From contig JAHIVH010000081.1 in NCBI GenBank assembly GCA_018816735.1, forward strand, positions 124,001 to 188,000: a stretch of 64,000 nt of DNA. Direction: 5' to 3'. Positions 38,481-47,520 of the stretch are shown in pieces. A model generated the notes under the pieces. It saw only the letters and a list, made by a program, of their open reading frames with translations, was not told the DNA's origin and did no database searches. Both the position numbers and the translations under genes were made by a program. The stretch is from Pseudomonadota bacterium. Its GTDB lineage: Bacteria; Desulfobacterota; Desulfobacteria; Desulfobacterales; JAHIVH01. The number at the start of each line of letters is the position of its first letter. The first letter of the stretch is position 1.

Positions 38481-39091
38481 AATCATCTCCTAAGGTTGAA
38501 TATTGGTTCCAATTACTACTACATTTATTTAACTTTGCTCCTAAGGGAAATGCCATGGTGGTCTTTTCCCTTTATGTAAAAGATGGATTGCATCCTAATT
38601 TCAAGTAAATGGTTAAAGCCCGTGTTTTTTTTTATAAACCGAGTACCGATTATGAACATAAAAATCCGCCTCTATGACAGATATCTTTATCAAAATCCAG
38701 AAATGCCATATCTGATAGGCGGCAGAAGCAATAGAATCCTGCAATTCACTATTACGCCTGAAACAGATTCATTCTTCAGACTATAAATAAACCTTGGTTA
38801 TAAACCCTCGTAAATTGGCATCTCGTTCAGATTTTTAAAAAAGAACTTTATTTTTTACAGTTGGAAAACAGGGGAAACGGTACTCAATAACAACCTCTCT
38901 GTCAAGGGTGAAATTCGGCCCAATTGTAAAAAAATTAAACATAAAGACATTATTGATTTATCAAATTGACAGAGAGAACGTGTTAATTCTCTGAAATCAA
39001 TAGATGATTGAGACAGCTTTTTTCCGAAGTGAATGTTTTGCCTGAAATTGTAACGTGTCATAAACATTTTGGAACGGAAAAAATTATAATA
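38481..39091. other. 611-bp intergenic region with an 11-bp inverted repeat
   Basis: Upstream region of the second TRAP operon, extending to the stop of the lone TatT gene. CTCTCTGTCAA (38895-38905) and TTGACAGAGAG (38966-38976) are perfectly complementary, 60 bp apart. A related CCGTCTGTCAAG stretch occurs near 40269. A 67-codon frame at 38583-38786 has no coding character that I can recognise. I see no convincing promoter. Confidence 0.4.
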
Positions 39092-40015
39092 TTACTTTAT
39101 GGTTCCCATATTTTCAAAAATACTGACTTCATGTTCAAGAAGATATTTTGCCCGGCCTTTTGCCAGAGTTGTTATGTAATATCCGTGGCCTTCCAGAATA
39201 TCATCTGGCGCATCCAAAATGCCTTGCAGCAGATCCTCGTAAAGCTTTCTGTCCCGAATGGCAACAGCATAGATCTGGGCATAAAAGGCATCTCCTATAA
39301 GAAGTTTTCCCCCACTGACCGCCTTCATTTTTGCATAGGATGCCTGAGCCCTTTCAAATCCGCATCCCTGAACCATCTGACTGGCCATGGCACTGAAAAC
39401 CGCATCGAGCATCCAGGGCAGGCCATGAAAGTAGGCCCCATCAAGTTCGCATGCCCGTTTGATCATGCTGTTTGCTTCAGGTGCATAGGTAATGGTCATG
39501 ACATCATCGATGTTCATCATCATCCATAATGCCAGGCTCATACCTGTCCAGGTGAGTCCCTCGACATATTTTTTGGGAAGCATATTAACGGCTTTTTCAA
39601 CGGGCATTCCCGATTCGATCGCTTTACGGAATTTTTTATGAGTCATCAGTGAGCGCATGCCAAACCTGTAACCCTGCCATGCCAGTTCATTGGCATATTC
39701 GGGACGATACATTTCATTATATCCTGCCGTAGCCACGAAAACCTGAGAAGTAGACCAGGCAAGTGTATAATTGTTAGGGGATACTTCTGAGAACCCCGCA
39801 GCAAGCGCGATAAGACCAGGGGGGGCATATATTCCCTGGTTATAGGATACATCAATACCCCGCATCATGTCATCGACTGCCACAGGAATAAAAGGCGCAA
39901 CAACATTGGCTGTCCCCCGTAACATAAGCTTTGTGGAACAACCTGATGAAAATAGGGTGAGCAGGGAAAAGATAAATGCAATAACAAAATGGGGGGCTCT
40001 TTGTTGATGATCCAT
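39092..40015 (-). CDS. Lone TatT-component lipoprotein, paralogue of the second-operon TatT
   Basis: A 307-residue TatT-family lipoprotein (lipobox TLFSSGC), collinear over its length with the protein at 36211-37134. Shared segments include LAWQGYRFGMRSLMTHKKFR, MVQGCGFERA, YAKMK and YITTLAKGRAK. No dctP/Q/M is attached. AGGAGG precedes the ATG. It probably arose by tandem duplication and may serve the adjacent transporter or an unlinked DctP. Confidence 0.8.
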   Translation of the reverse strand: MDHQQRAPHFVIAFIFSLLTLFSSGCSTKLMLRGTANVVAPFIPVAVDDMMRGIDVSYNQGIYAPPGLIALAAGFSEVSPNNYTLAWSTSQVFVATAGYNEMYRPEYANELAWQGYRFGMRSLMTHKKFRKAIESGMPVEKAVNMLPKKYVEGLTWTGMSLALWMMMNIDDVMTITYAPEANSMIKRACELDGAYFHGLPWMLDAVFSAMASQMVQGCGFERAQASYAKMKAVSGGKLLIGDAFYAQIYAVAIRDRKLYEDLLQGILDAPDDILEGHGYYITTLAKGRAKYLLEHEVSIFENMGTIK

Positions 40016-40306
40016 GCGATCCTCCTTTGTGTTGGAAGCAGGGTTTTTTAAAAAAACATGGTTTATGTTCTAAACGTAAAAGTATCACCCTATTTGTGTT
40101 AAACTTCATCCATTCATATAAAAATAACGATTAAAAAAACTCAGGCCGTTAAAAAAAAGCACAAACAAGAGGAGGCATTTTTCTGTGCCTGCAATACTTT
40201 AATTGCAATGTAATTAAATTATTTAACGGGTGGAAAATATCTGACTATTCCGTATCCAATATCAAACCGTCTGTCAAGTTGAAATTGAAAGGAAAGTCAC
40301 AATCGG

Positions 40307-41560
40307 TTATTCGTAAAACCGCCATTTGAAGTTGGTGATCAGGCGGGCGCCTTTTTTGTTTGTGATATAGGAAGTGGCCCATTTAAGAAGGATAAACAGC
40401 CTGTTATTAAATCCAATGATGTAGTAAATATGCACAACCAGCCAGATACACCACGCCAAAAGCCCGCTCAATCTTATTTTCCCGATTTCTGCAATGGCTT
40501 TTTTTTTCCCGATGGTTGCCATTTGGCCTTTATTTTCATAGTGAAAATTTTCTCGGTGAAGACCATTTATTTCCCTTAAAATATTTTTTGCAATACATAT
40601 CCCCTGTTGAAGGGCCACAGGAGATATTCCTGGAAGGGGTTTCCCCTCCTGGTGCGAAAAATTGGCCTGATCTCCTGCAACAAAAACATTGGGATAGCGG
40701 TTGATGCTGAGGTCAGGTTGGGCGATAACGCGCCCCATGGCGTCGAGTTCAATTCCCAGCGTTTTGCTCAATCCCTCACTTTTGATGCCTGCCGCCCACA
40801 AAACCGTACCTGCTGTGATACGTTCTTCTCCGATATCAATACCGTTTTCATCGATTCGGGTTACTTTCCGTGAGGTCCATACCTGCACTCCCAGACTTTC
40901 CAGATCTCTCGTTGCCCTGTCAGACAGACTTTTACTAAAGGCAGGCAGAATCCTCAACCCTGCCTCAATCAGAATAATCCGGGTCAAGGCAGGATTAATG
41001 TTTCTGAAATCTTTTTTCAACGTGAATCGGCTCATTTCACCTATGGCGCCGGCCAGTTCTACGCCTGTGGGGCCACCGCCCACAATGACAAATGTCAGGT
41101 ATTTTAATTGGCCATTGGGATCGTGAATACGTTCTGCCTGTTCAAATGCATAGAGAATGCGCCTTCTGATTTCAATGGCCTGCTCTATGGTCTTAAGGCC
41201 CGGTGCAAATGCCTCCCAGGATTCATTTCCGAAATAGGCATGTTTTGAGCCGCAGCATAGAATCAGGTAATCATATTCAACAGGCCCAAAGTCTGTCATG
41301 ACAGTCTGATTTTTAAAATCAACCTGTATCACTTCTCCCTGAAGCACTTCGATATTACGGAAAGCTGAAAGAATACTTCTTAACGGCACAGCAATTTCAG
41401 CAGGACTTAATCCGGCAGTGGCCACCTGATATAAAAGCGGCTGGAACAGATGATGATTATTACGGTCGATCAGGGTGACGTGTATGTCTGCCTCTCCTCC
41501 CAAAGTTTTGGCTGCATTTAAACCTGCAAAACCACCGCCTACGATAACAACCCGTTTCAT
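40307..41560 (-). CDS. NDH-2-like NAD(P)H:quinone oxidoreductase (FAD-dependent)
   Basis: A 417-residue type II NADH dehydrogenase-like flavoprotein. The FAD-binding GGGFAGLNAAKTL is at the N-terminus. The NAD-binding FVIVGGGPTGVELAGAIGEM is in the middle. VFVAGDQANF is the second FAD contact, and a C-terminal amphipathic/hydrophobic stretch (LSGLLAWCIWLVVHIYYIIGF) would attach it to the membrane. It would oxidise NADH and reduce quinone without proton pumping. GGAGGA lies before the ATG. It appears monocistronic, with the dehydratase activator upstream on the same strand. Confidence 0.9.
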   Translation of the reverse strand: MKRVVIVGGGFAGLNAAKTLGGEADIHVTLIDRNNHHLFQPLLYQVATAGLSPAEIAVPLRSILSAFRNIEVLQGEVIQVDFKNQTVMTDFGPVEYDYLILCCGSKHAYFGNESWEAFAPGLKTIEQAIEIRRRILYAFEQAERIHDPNGQLKYLTFVIVGGGPTGVELAGAIGEMSRFTLKKDFRNINPALTRIILIEAGLRILPAFSKSLSDRATRDLESLGVQVWTSRKVTRIDENGIDIGEERITAGTVLWAAGIKSEGLSKTLGIELDAMGRVIAQPDLSINRYPNVFVAGDQANFSHQEGKPLPGISPVALQQGICIAKNILREINGLHRENFHYENKGQMATIGKKKAIAEIGKIRLSGLLAWCIWLVVHIYYIIGFNNRLFILLKWATSYITNKKGARLITNFKWRFYE

Positions 41561-41647
41561 TTTTTCCTCCCCATTATCGACCGGTCTTGATGACCAGCCG
41601 GAACATTATCGTTTCAATAAATTGCCATGAGACAGGTTTCATTTTTA

Positions 41648-42430
41648 TCACGAGCGCTCTCTTGCAATCAGGGCCGCACCTAATGCACCGACTGTATCCG
41701 GTATTTCAGGAATATGGATCTTCGAATCCATCATATCGCTTAATGCCCTTATTACACCTCCGTTTCTGGCAACACCGCCTGACATGGCGATTTTGAATCC
41801 GTTTAAATCCTGAGAAACCCGTTTCACCAGGGATTTGGTTCTCGTGGCAATGGAACGGTTGAGTCCTCTTACAATTTCATTCACGGGCATACCATTCGCA
41901 ATCAAAGACACAACCTCACTTTCGGCAAAAACCGTACACATGCTGCTGAGTGTGATATTTTTTACAGCGCCGTGATCGAGCTCGCCAAGTTCGGTAATAT
42001 CCACTTGGAGCGCTCTTGCCATTGCCTCCAGAAAACGACCGGTTCCGGCTGCACATTTGTCATTCATTGCAAAATCACTGACTTTACCCTCTTTCCCGAG
42101 CAAAATGGCTTTGCTGTCCTGGCCGCCAATATCTACGAGAAGTCTCACATCAGGGAAAAGTGCATGAATTCCCCTGGCATGACAAGTGATTTCCGTGACA
42201 GAGGCAAGTCTTGTGTCCACACGTTCCCGGCCATACCCGGTAGATATTGTCCCTTTGAGGTCAGCCCGGGAAATTCCGGCATTCTTTACAACTTCCGCTG
42301 TGGCCCGTTCGATGGCCACATGATTTTGTGCGCCTGTGGGAAATACGGCTGTTGAAAGAACGGTTCCTGCGTCATCCACAATGACGGCGTCACAGGAGAG
42401 ACTGCCGATATCAATCCCCAAATAATACAT
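41648..42430 (-). CDS. 2-hydroxyacyl-CoA dehydratase activator (BadF/BadG/HgdC family ATPase)
   Basis: A 260-residue ASKHA-fold ATPase that uses ATP hydrolysis to inject a low-potential electron into HgdB/BcrB-type enzymes. Motifs: LGIDIGSLSCDAVIVD (phosphate 1), STGYGRERV, VDIGGQDSKAIL (phosphate 2). The two Cys that bridge a [4Fe-4S] cluster across the dimer are in NDKCAAGTGRFLE (C126) and SSMCTVFAES (C165). AAGGAG precedes the ATG. The partner gene just upstream is broken, so this activator may be without its local client or serve another dehydratase or double-cubane protein. Confidence 0.92.
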   Translation of the reverse strand: MYYLGIDIGSLSCDAVIVDDAGTVLSTAVFPTGAQNHVAIERATAEVVKNAGISRADLKGTISTGYGRERVDTRLASVTEITCHARGIHALFPDVRLLVDIGGQDSKAILLGKEGKVSDFAMNDKCAAGTGRFLEAMARALQVDITELGELDHGAVKNITLSSMCTVFAESEVVSLIANGMPVNEIVRGLNRSIATRTKSLVKRVSQDLNGFKIAMSGGVARNGGVIRALSDMMDSKIHIPEIPDTVGALGAALIARERS

Positions 42431-42469
42431 ATTATCTCCTTTTATTTCACGTGGCTTCTTACGATGCCA

Positions 42470-43167
42470 TCATTTTTTGCCGTTCAGCATTTCGATAAAG
42501 GCTTCAATTCTTGTCCGCTGCTGTTCAATTGCGCGGAGCGATAAGTCTCCTTCGATCAACAGAAAGGGCATGCCGGATTTTCTCATCACATCTCGTACGA
42601 CGGGCAGTCTTGAGATATACGGATCGCAAAATTTCAGGGTATGCCCGATAATCCCTTTCACCTGCATGCCCTTTGCTCTTGAAAGAATGCCTTCCGCCAT
42701 TTTAAGGGGATTGTCCGGATCCAGCATCCGGGAACAAGGCGTTTTGGAAAGAAGCCCCTCGGCCATCTGCAGAAAGACATCATCTCCTTCGCCGCTTTCA
42801 GAAATGCTGAAAAGCCTTGATCCTGTGCAAAAAAAGAAATGGACAACGGGCTGATATTTACGGGTAAATCAAGAAGAATAGATTGGTTATTTGGATAAAC
42901 AACCTGCCAGGCATCAGAAAGACGGCGCATGGCATCACAGCAATTGACAAAGATCATACCATCTATATGGTCAAGATCGTTTGCCAGTGCCCGATCCAGA
43001 ATTTTTTTGACATGAGGGCACAGATTGTCATGCATCAGATGACCTGCCTGATCCGGAAAATCGCCTTCAGGCAGAACCCTTACCGGCACAAAACCAGCTG
43101 CATCGATAAGCGCCAGCGGCGTATAGGCACAGGCATATCCGATGCGTTTACCTGTTGAATTTGACAT
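42470..43167 (-). pseudogene. 2-hydroxyacyl-CoA dehydratase / benzoyl-CoA reductase subunit (HgdB-like), internally deleted and frameshifted
   Basis: The N-terminal part (43167 to about 42830) reads IGYACAYTPLALIDAAGF, HDNLCPHVKKILDRAL, FVNCCDAMRRLSDAW and LLDLPVNISPLSISFFA, all HgdB-family. The C-terminal part (about 42835 to 42470), in another frame, reads CTGSRLFSISESG, LLSKTPCSRMLDP, HTLKFCDPY and RTRIEAFIEML, also HgdB-family. The junction is in a TTTTTTTGCA stretch near 42826-42835. The family is about 350-420 residues; only ~245 remain, so roughly 150 central codons are gone and the two ends are out of frame. Cluster-ligand Cys in both ends survive. An assembly error is the alternative explanation. 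Confidence 0.8.
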
Positions 43168-43434
43168 CACTTTTTCCTTTCATCTGTATTGGATAAAACT
43201 TGTCTCAAGAGCTCCATCATGTATAACAGATCTTTTTCTGGAATTATATTGTCAAGTATAAAATGTATGTGAACCAAATAAACGGATCATTCGTGATGAG
43301 CCTTTCAAATTTTATGATTATGCGCCATTTTGACAGTCTTCCTGAAAAGGTCCTTGATCTCGTTTTAAAGCTATGCGCAGATAATGGTGAACCTGACTGA
43401 CGTTCCGGCCAGGATAATTTTTTTTAGGATGAAC

Positions 43435-44628
43435 ATGAATAAAAAGCCCACAGTAAAATTGTCCATAACATCACGGTTTTTCGTTGCTGCTGACAATATA
43501 ACCAAATCCTATAACAATCAGCTGATTATGGAAGGTATCGGCAAGATTGATATTCCAAAATGGCAGAATGCCGTAAAAAAAGCCTCAGATGCAAATGTGG
43601 GGAGCCGCTATATATGCAAAAAATTTTCAGGCGGAAGGCGATTGATAGACTCCGGAATAACACCTGAAGTAAGAGAAGTCGATGGAAGATACTGGGGTGG
43701 CATGGGACCGGATAATGCCCCTTTTTTACTGGATTTGCTCCCTCCCTATGATGGGCCGACATGTGAAGTCTTAATTATCAATGGAGCACCATTACGGATC
43801 GCATTCAGAACAAATCATACCGTGATGGATGGCCGGGGTACGTTGACCTGGGTGGACGATATATTCAGGGCGCTTCGGAACGAACCCGTTATCGGCTCAG
43901 ATCCGACAGTTTCGGATTATCATTTTTTAAATATGGTTTCGTCAACACCAAAACCGGCATCAACGACCTATATCGCACCCACAGGCAAAGCTGATGGTGA
44001 TGATAATGGCGATTTTATATGGCAAAGAAAAACGATTCAAGGAACATTTAAAAAGATTTTACCTCAAACGATGTTGCTCATTGCAAAAGAAGCCTGGACG
44101 TATTCGGAAGGAAATGTCGGTATCAGAGTTCCAGTCGATTTAAGACCACGTCAGAAAGGAACGAAAACCACAAATAATTTATCAAATGTTTTTGTCATAA
44201 ATGTCATGAAAGGAACAACAGTCAGGAGTCTGTCTGACTTAATCAGCAAAAGGCTTGCAGAAAAAAAAGATGGTGCATTTACCCTGGAAGATAAAATTAC
44301 CAGATATATGCCTTTAAAAATGTATGAGACGTTCATTACAAGGGCAATATCCAGGGGCATGAAAACAGGCCTTCACCGAAGCTCAGCCTGCGTTTCAAAT
44401 CTGGGACGACTCCCCCTTGATAAATATACCGGTGGCGGGTTCACCCCGGAAACCGTTTTTTTTATTCCGCCGAGCCTGAATCTGTTTCCTTTATTTATTG
44501 CGTTGACAGGCAGCGGTCAAAAGGTTGAAATCGTGGCTACCCTGCCCAAAGTTCTTGCCACAAAAGGCCGAATTGAAAGCATGATGGAAAATATTGCAGA
44601 GGGAATTCAGTCAGTGAGCGTCGTCTGA
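43435..44628 (+). CDS. Condensation-domain-like acyltransferase (CAT/PapA-type fold)
   Basis: A stand-alone protein of about 397 residues. I chose the ATG at 43435, with AGG 6 nt upstream. FRTNHTVMDGRGTLTW is the HxxxDG catalytic motif of chloramphenicol acetyltransferase/NRPS condensation folds. VGIRVPVDLRPR...NNLSNVFVINV corresponds to the second conserved block (the 'R-P-V-D-x-R' and 'GN' region). Such single-domain proteins include alcohol and peptide acyltransferases and PapA-like enzymes. No carrier protein or NRPS module is nearby, so acyl-CoA is the more likely donor. Divergent from the HgdB remnant. Confidence 0.65.
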   Translation: MNKKPTVKLSITSRFFVAADNITKSYNNQLIMEGIGKIDIPKWQNAVKKASDANVGSRYICKKFSGGRRLIDSGITPEVREVDGRYWGGMGPDNAPFLLDLLPPYDGPTCEVLIINGAPLRIAFRTNHTVMDGRGTLTWVDDIFRALRNEPVIGSDPTVSDYHFLNMVSSTPKPASTTYIAPTGKADGDDNGDFIWQRKTIQGTFKKILPQTMLLIAKEAWTYSEGNVGIRVPVDLRPRQKGTKTTNNLSNVFVINVMKGTTVRSLSDLISKRLAEKKDGAFTLEDKITRYMPLKMYETFITRAISRGMKTGLHRSSACVSNLGRLPLDKYTGGGFTPETVFFIPPSLNLFPLFIALTGSGQKVEIVATLPKVLATKGRIESMMENIAEGIQSVSVV

Positions 44629-44751
44629 CGTTTTAAAAGGGCTGGCAGCCTGATCCGTCTGTAAGGAGAACGATCAGACGACAGTTTCAGTCCCTTTCCC
44701 CTATTTGCCCCCATTTATTTTGACGGCTCTCACATGAAAAGAGAGGCAAAA

Positions 44752-47439
44752 TCATATCATGTCAGGCGCCTGACCTGTTCCCGCAAGAACAGATTTCCAG
44801 AAAATACCGTTATGGGGCACACGCTTCCTTCCGAGAACCGTCAGCTTCAGCGGTACCATCACGTACTCGGTAAGCCACTGGCTGACCATGAAATCGGTGT
44901 AGCCTGCCATGGCATTATCCACTGCCAGAATACCCAATCTCTGCCCGAAGATGACATCTGAAACGCTTGGTGCAATGGCACGGATCAAATGCCGGGGCTC
45001 ATTTACGAACACCCTGTATTTGTGCCAGTACCTGTCAGGATCATCCAAATTTTGTATATCTTGTTTCAGCACGCGTGAAACAATCTTCAACCCGCCTGAG
45101 CGAAGTTCATCCGGTGTCTGTCCCTGGACCCTGCGATTTTTTTGTATTGACGGCCCGGTTGCGATAATATCGTCTGAAAACACGACCTCCAGCAGCAAGC
45201 GGTTGAATTTCTCGATGAGTCTCTGGCGCAGCCGCTGTAAAAGCGTCAAATTATCATCTCTTGTGGGTATATCTGTCCACGAATGAGTCTCCAGGTGACT
45301 CTTTTTTTCAAGAAGATTCACTATTTCTCTTGCTTCGCAGGAAATGGGCACTGTCATCAGCTTCTGGACAAGAGACTTGATATCTTCTCCCATATAACAC
45401 GTGGCGCCTTTTGTTCCCGTCATTTCCTTCACATGCTGCAGGATATCCTCGACTTCTCTCAATTCCGTCGTAAAAGCTATATCCCTGAAATATTTTCTTC
45501 CGAAAAATTCTTCTTGCTTCAACATCTGGTTGATTGCGGACAAGACCAATAATCTGGAGCTGCTGCTGCCGAGATCTGATGCGTGCCCCAATATCGCTTT
45601 AACCTCAATTGGCATAAAGTCCAGGATCCGTTTGCCCGGTGAACCTTCGGGCGAGTTATAAATGGCATCAGCCAGACCCTGCCAGTTGCGAATGTCCTCC
45701 CTGCAAAGGAGTGAGGAACCCATGAACCGCCGGATGGCTTCTTTTTCTTCTTCCTCCAGGCCGAGGTCAGGGTAGGAAGGATTATCGATGTAATGTTCGA
45801 CATCCTGGGGAATGGCTGTTTCTCCCAAAAGTACCAAACCATAGGGACTTTGACCGTTATTTTGTATATCCCGATCCCTGTATTTCATCTTCATTTTCTC
45901 TGTGATGTAGGCCGACAGTTTTCTCATGGTAAAATTGACCTCTGGAATCAAGGCTGCCATGCAGGCGCCACTTGCCAATGCCGCATGGCTGACGACAAAC
46001 CCCGAATCAGAACCAAAGAGCTGGACAATGCAAAGGCGCGGATTTGATTTGGCTTCGGTATTCAACTGGACAATAAAGTCCTTGGCCTTTTCAACTGCGG
46101 ACAAAAAGCCAAATGACTGCCATACCCATAACACATCATTGTCCATTGTTTTTGGAATGGCAACAACCGATACTTGTTTGTGTATTTTTCGATTCGGATC
46201 ATCGGACCGGAACATCTCCTGAGCGCGAGTCCAGATGGCGTGTGCCGCCCGCATGCTTCCATCGCCTCCTATGACGTATAGGATGTCTATTTGGTCATGT
46301 TCCAGATGCCGGACGACTTCGGTGAGCAGCCCCTCCCGTTTTCCCCGGTTCTTGACTTCAAGAAGTTCGTCGTAACGGGATGTATTGATCATGCTGCCGC
46401 CCAGTGTCGACTGATCCATCAGCATGGATTCTCTAAGTTCGAATTTGCGTCTTGTGCGTATGCCCTCAAATCCGTCACGGTACATATAGATGTTTAAATT
46501 GGACGGAATCCCCCTGTCATATAATGAATGCCGCTGGACGATTCCGGCGATGACCGCATTGATGCCGGGTGCAATTCCACCGGAAACCACAATGCCGACG
46601 GTCAAGTTGTTCCGGTTGTCAGCATACAAAAGGTTTTCACGCGGGCCAGCTTCCGGGAATGTCAACTTCCTTGCTGCAAGACAACAGCCACCAGTACCCA
46701 ATCCGTCATGATTGCGGCCCATGACATCCACGATAATGCAGTTTGCATACTGCCGGTAATCTCCTATTTCAGATACTGGAATCGGATTCGGGCAGTTTGG
46801 TGTGCCCATTTTTTTAATCTTCGGCCACTTGATCGGGCAGCCATCTGCAAGATATTTAGGGGATAGCAAGCGCCCATTGCCTTTTATAAATTCTTTGATG
46901 ATTTTTTTTTCATAACCAAATGGATACCCTATCGGTAATCCGTCTGCAGGTATCCATCTCTGCCTGTCACTGGTGCTTTGACTTAAAATATGCTTCAGGA
47001 TTTCCCGGGCACACCGCTGGGCTTCGCTTTCAAATGCGTCCTCCTGGTTATCTGTAAGATCATCCCTGCCAAGGTCATAAAGGCTTTGATTTACCCTTAT
47101 ACCGGAATTAAACTGAAAAAATTCGTTTGGCAGTGCACATGCATTTTTGAAGAAAACGGAAAGCGCATCATTTCCAATAGTTTTTTCGTGTTCTCTCAGA
47201 AAGGCTTTTGCCTCAGTTATCTGGGCCTGTCCGATTTCCCGTCCTACAAACAGAACAAACTTGTCGCACTTCATCACCGCACGTCCGACAGAATTCCGCC
47301 ATTGGTCGTCATTGGAATCCCCGGTGTAGCAATAGGGCTCCATATCGTCTTGCTTTCGAAGATAATAGCTGACACGGAATACAAACTGCTCCTGACCTTG
47401 ATTTTGCGGGTCATAGTGGAAAGAGAGAAATATTTTCAT
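44752..47439 (-). CDS. TIR-like domain fused to clade-X 6-phosphofructokinase
   Basis: An 895-residue fusion. Residues ~1-95 look like a TIR domain: KIFLSFHYD (first strand/box 1), GDSNDDQWRNSVGRAV, CDKFVLFVG, and ITEAKAF, with Glu76 at the place of the TIR NADase Glu. Residues ~255-640 are phosphofructokinase: FPEAGPRE, VSGGIAPGINAV (285-296), YVIGGDGS (391-395), IPKTMDND (429-435), FGFLSAVEKA and ALIPE. The Gly of GGDGS suggests ATP rather than PPi, and the Lys of PKTMDND is typical of clade X. The usual MGR-x-x-G segment reads FGSDSG, lacking its Arg. A ~250-residue C-terminal extension is unassigned. Preceded by AAGGTGAT. Probably co-transcribed with the upstream GT5 gene, 81 bp away. Confidence 0.75.
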   Translation of the reverse strand: MKIFLSFHYDPQNQGQEQFVFRVSYYLRKQDDMEPYCYTGDSNDDQWRNSVGRAVMKCDKFVLFVGREIGQAQITEAKAFLREHEKTIGNDALSVFFKNACALPNEFFQFNSGIRVNQSLYDLGRDDLTDNQEDAFESEAQRCAREILKHILSQSTSDRQRWIPADGLPIGYPFGYEKKIIKEFIKGNGRLLSPKYLADGCPIKWPKIKKMGTPNCPNPIPVSEIGDYRQYANCIIVDVMGRNHDGLGTGGCCLAARKLTFPEAGPRENLLYADNRNNLTVGIVVSGGIAPGINAVIAGIVQRHSLYDRGIPSNLNIYMYRDGFEGIRTRRKFELRESMLMDQSTLGGSMINTSRYDELLEVKNRGKREGLLTEVVRHLEHDQIDILYVIGGDGSMRAAHAIWTRAQEMFRSDDPNRKIHKQVSVVAIPKTMDNDVLWVWQSFGFLSAVEKAKDFIVQLNTEAKSNPRLCIVQLFGSDSGFVVSHAALASGACMAALIPEVNFTMRKLSAYITEKMKMKYRDRDIQNNGQSPYGLVLLGETAIPQDVEHYIDNPSYPDLGLEEEEKEAIRRFMGSSLLCREDIRNWQGLADAIYNSPEGSPGKRILDFMPIEVKAILGHASDLGSSSSRLLVLSAINQMLKQEEFFGRKYFRDIAFTTELREVEDILQHVKEMTGTKGATCYMGEDIKSLVQKLMTVPISCEAREIVNLLEKKSHLETHSWTDIPTRDDNLTLLQRLRQRLIEKFNRLLLEVVFSDDIIATGPSIQKNRRVQGQTPDELRSGGLKIVSRVLKQDIQNLDDPDRYWHKYRVFVNEPRHLIRAIAPSVSDVIFGQRLGILAVDNAMAGYTDFMVSQWLTEYVMVPLKLTVLGRKRVPHNGIFWKSVLAGTGQAPDMI

Positions 47440-47520
47440 TTGATCACCTTAGTCTTCGTGATTGATTGAGGCTTCCACACCCGGCTGTGCCAGTCATTGT
47501 TCATGACCGTGCTGGCCCGG

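Noticed and set aside
38583-38786. Small gene of 67 codons in the TRAP upstream region
   Set aside because: No ribosome-binding site, no recognisable motif, and it lies in a long AT-rich intergenic region.
42658-43170. Treating the 170-codon frame as a complete HgdB protein
   Set aside because: Its last ~50 codons are an out-of-frame reading of the conserved C-terminal region found in the neighbouring frame.
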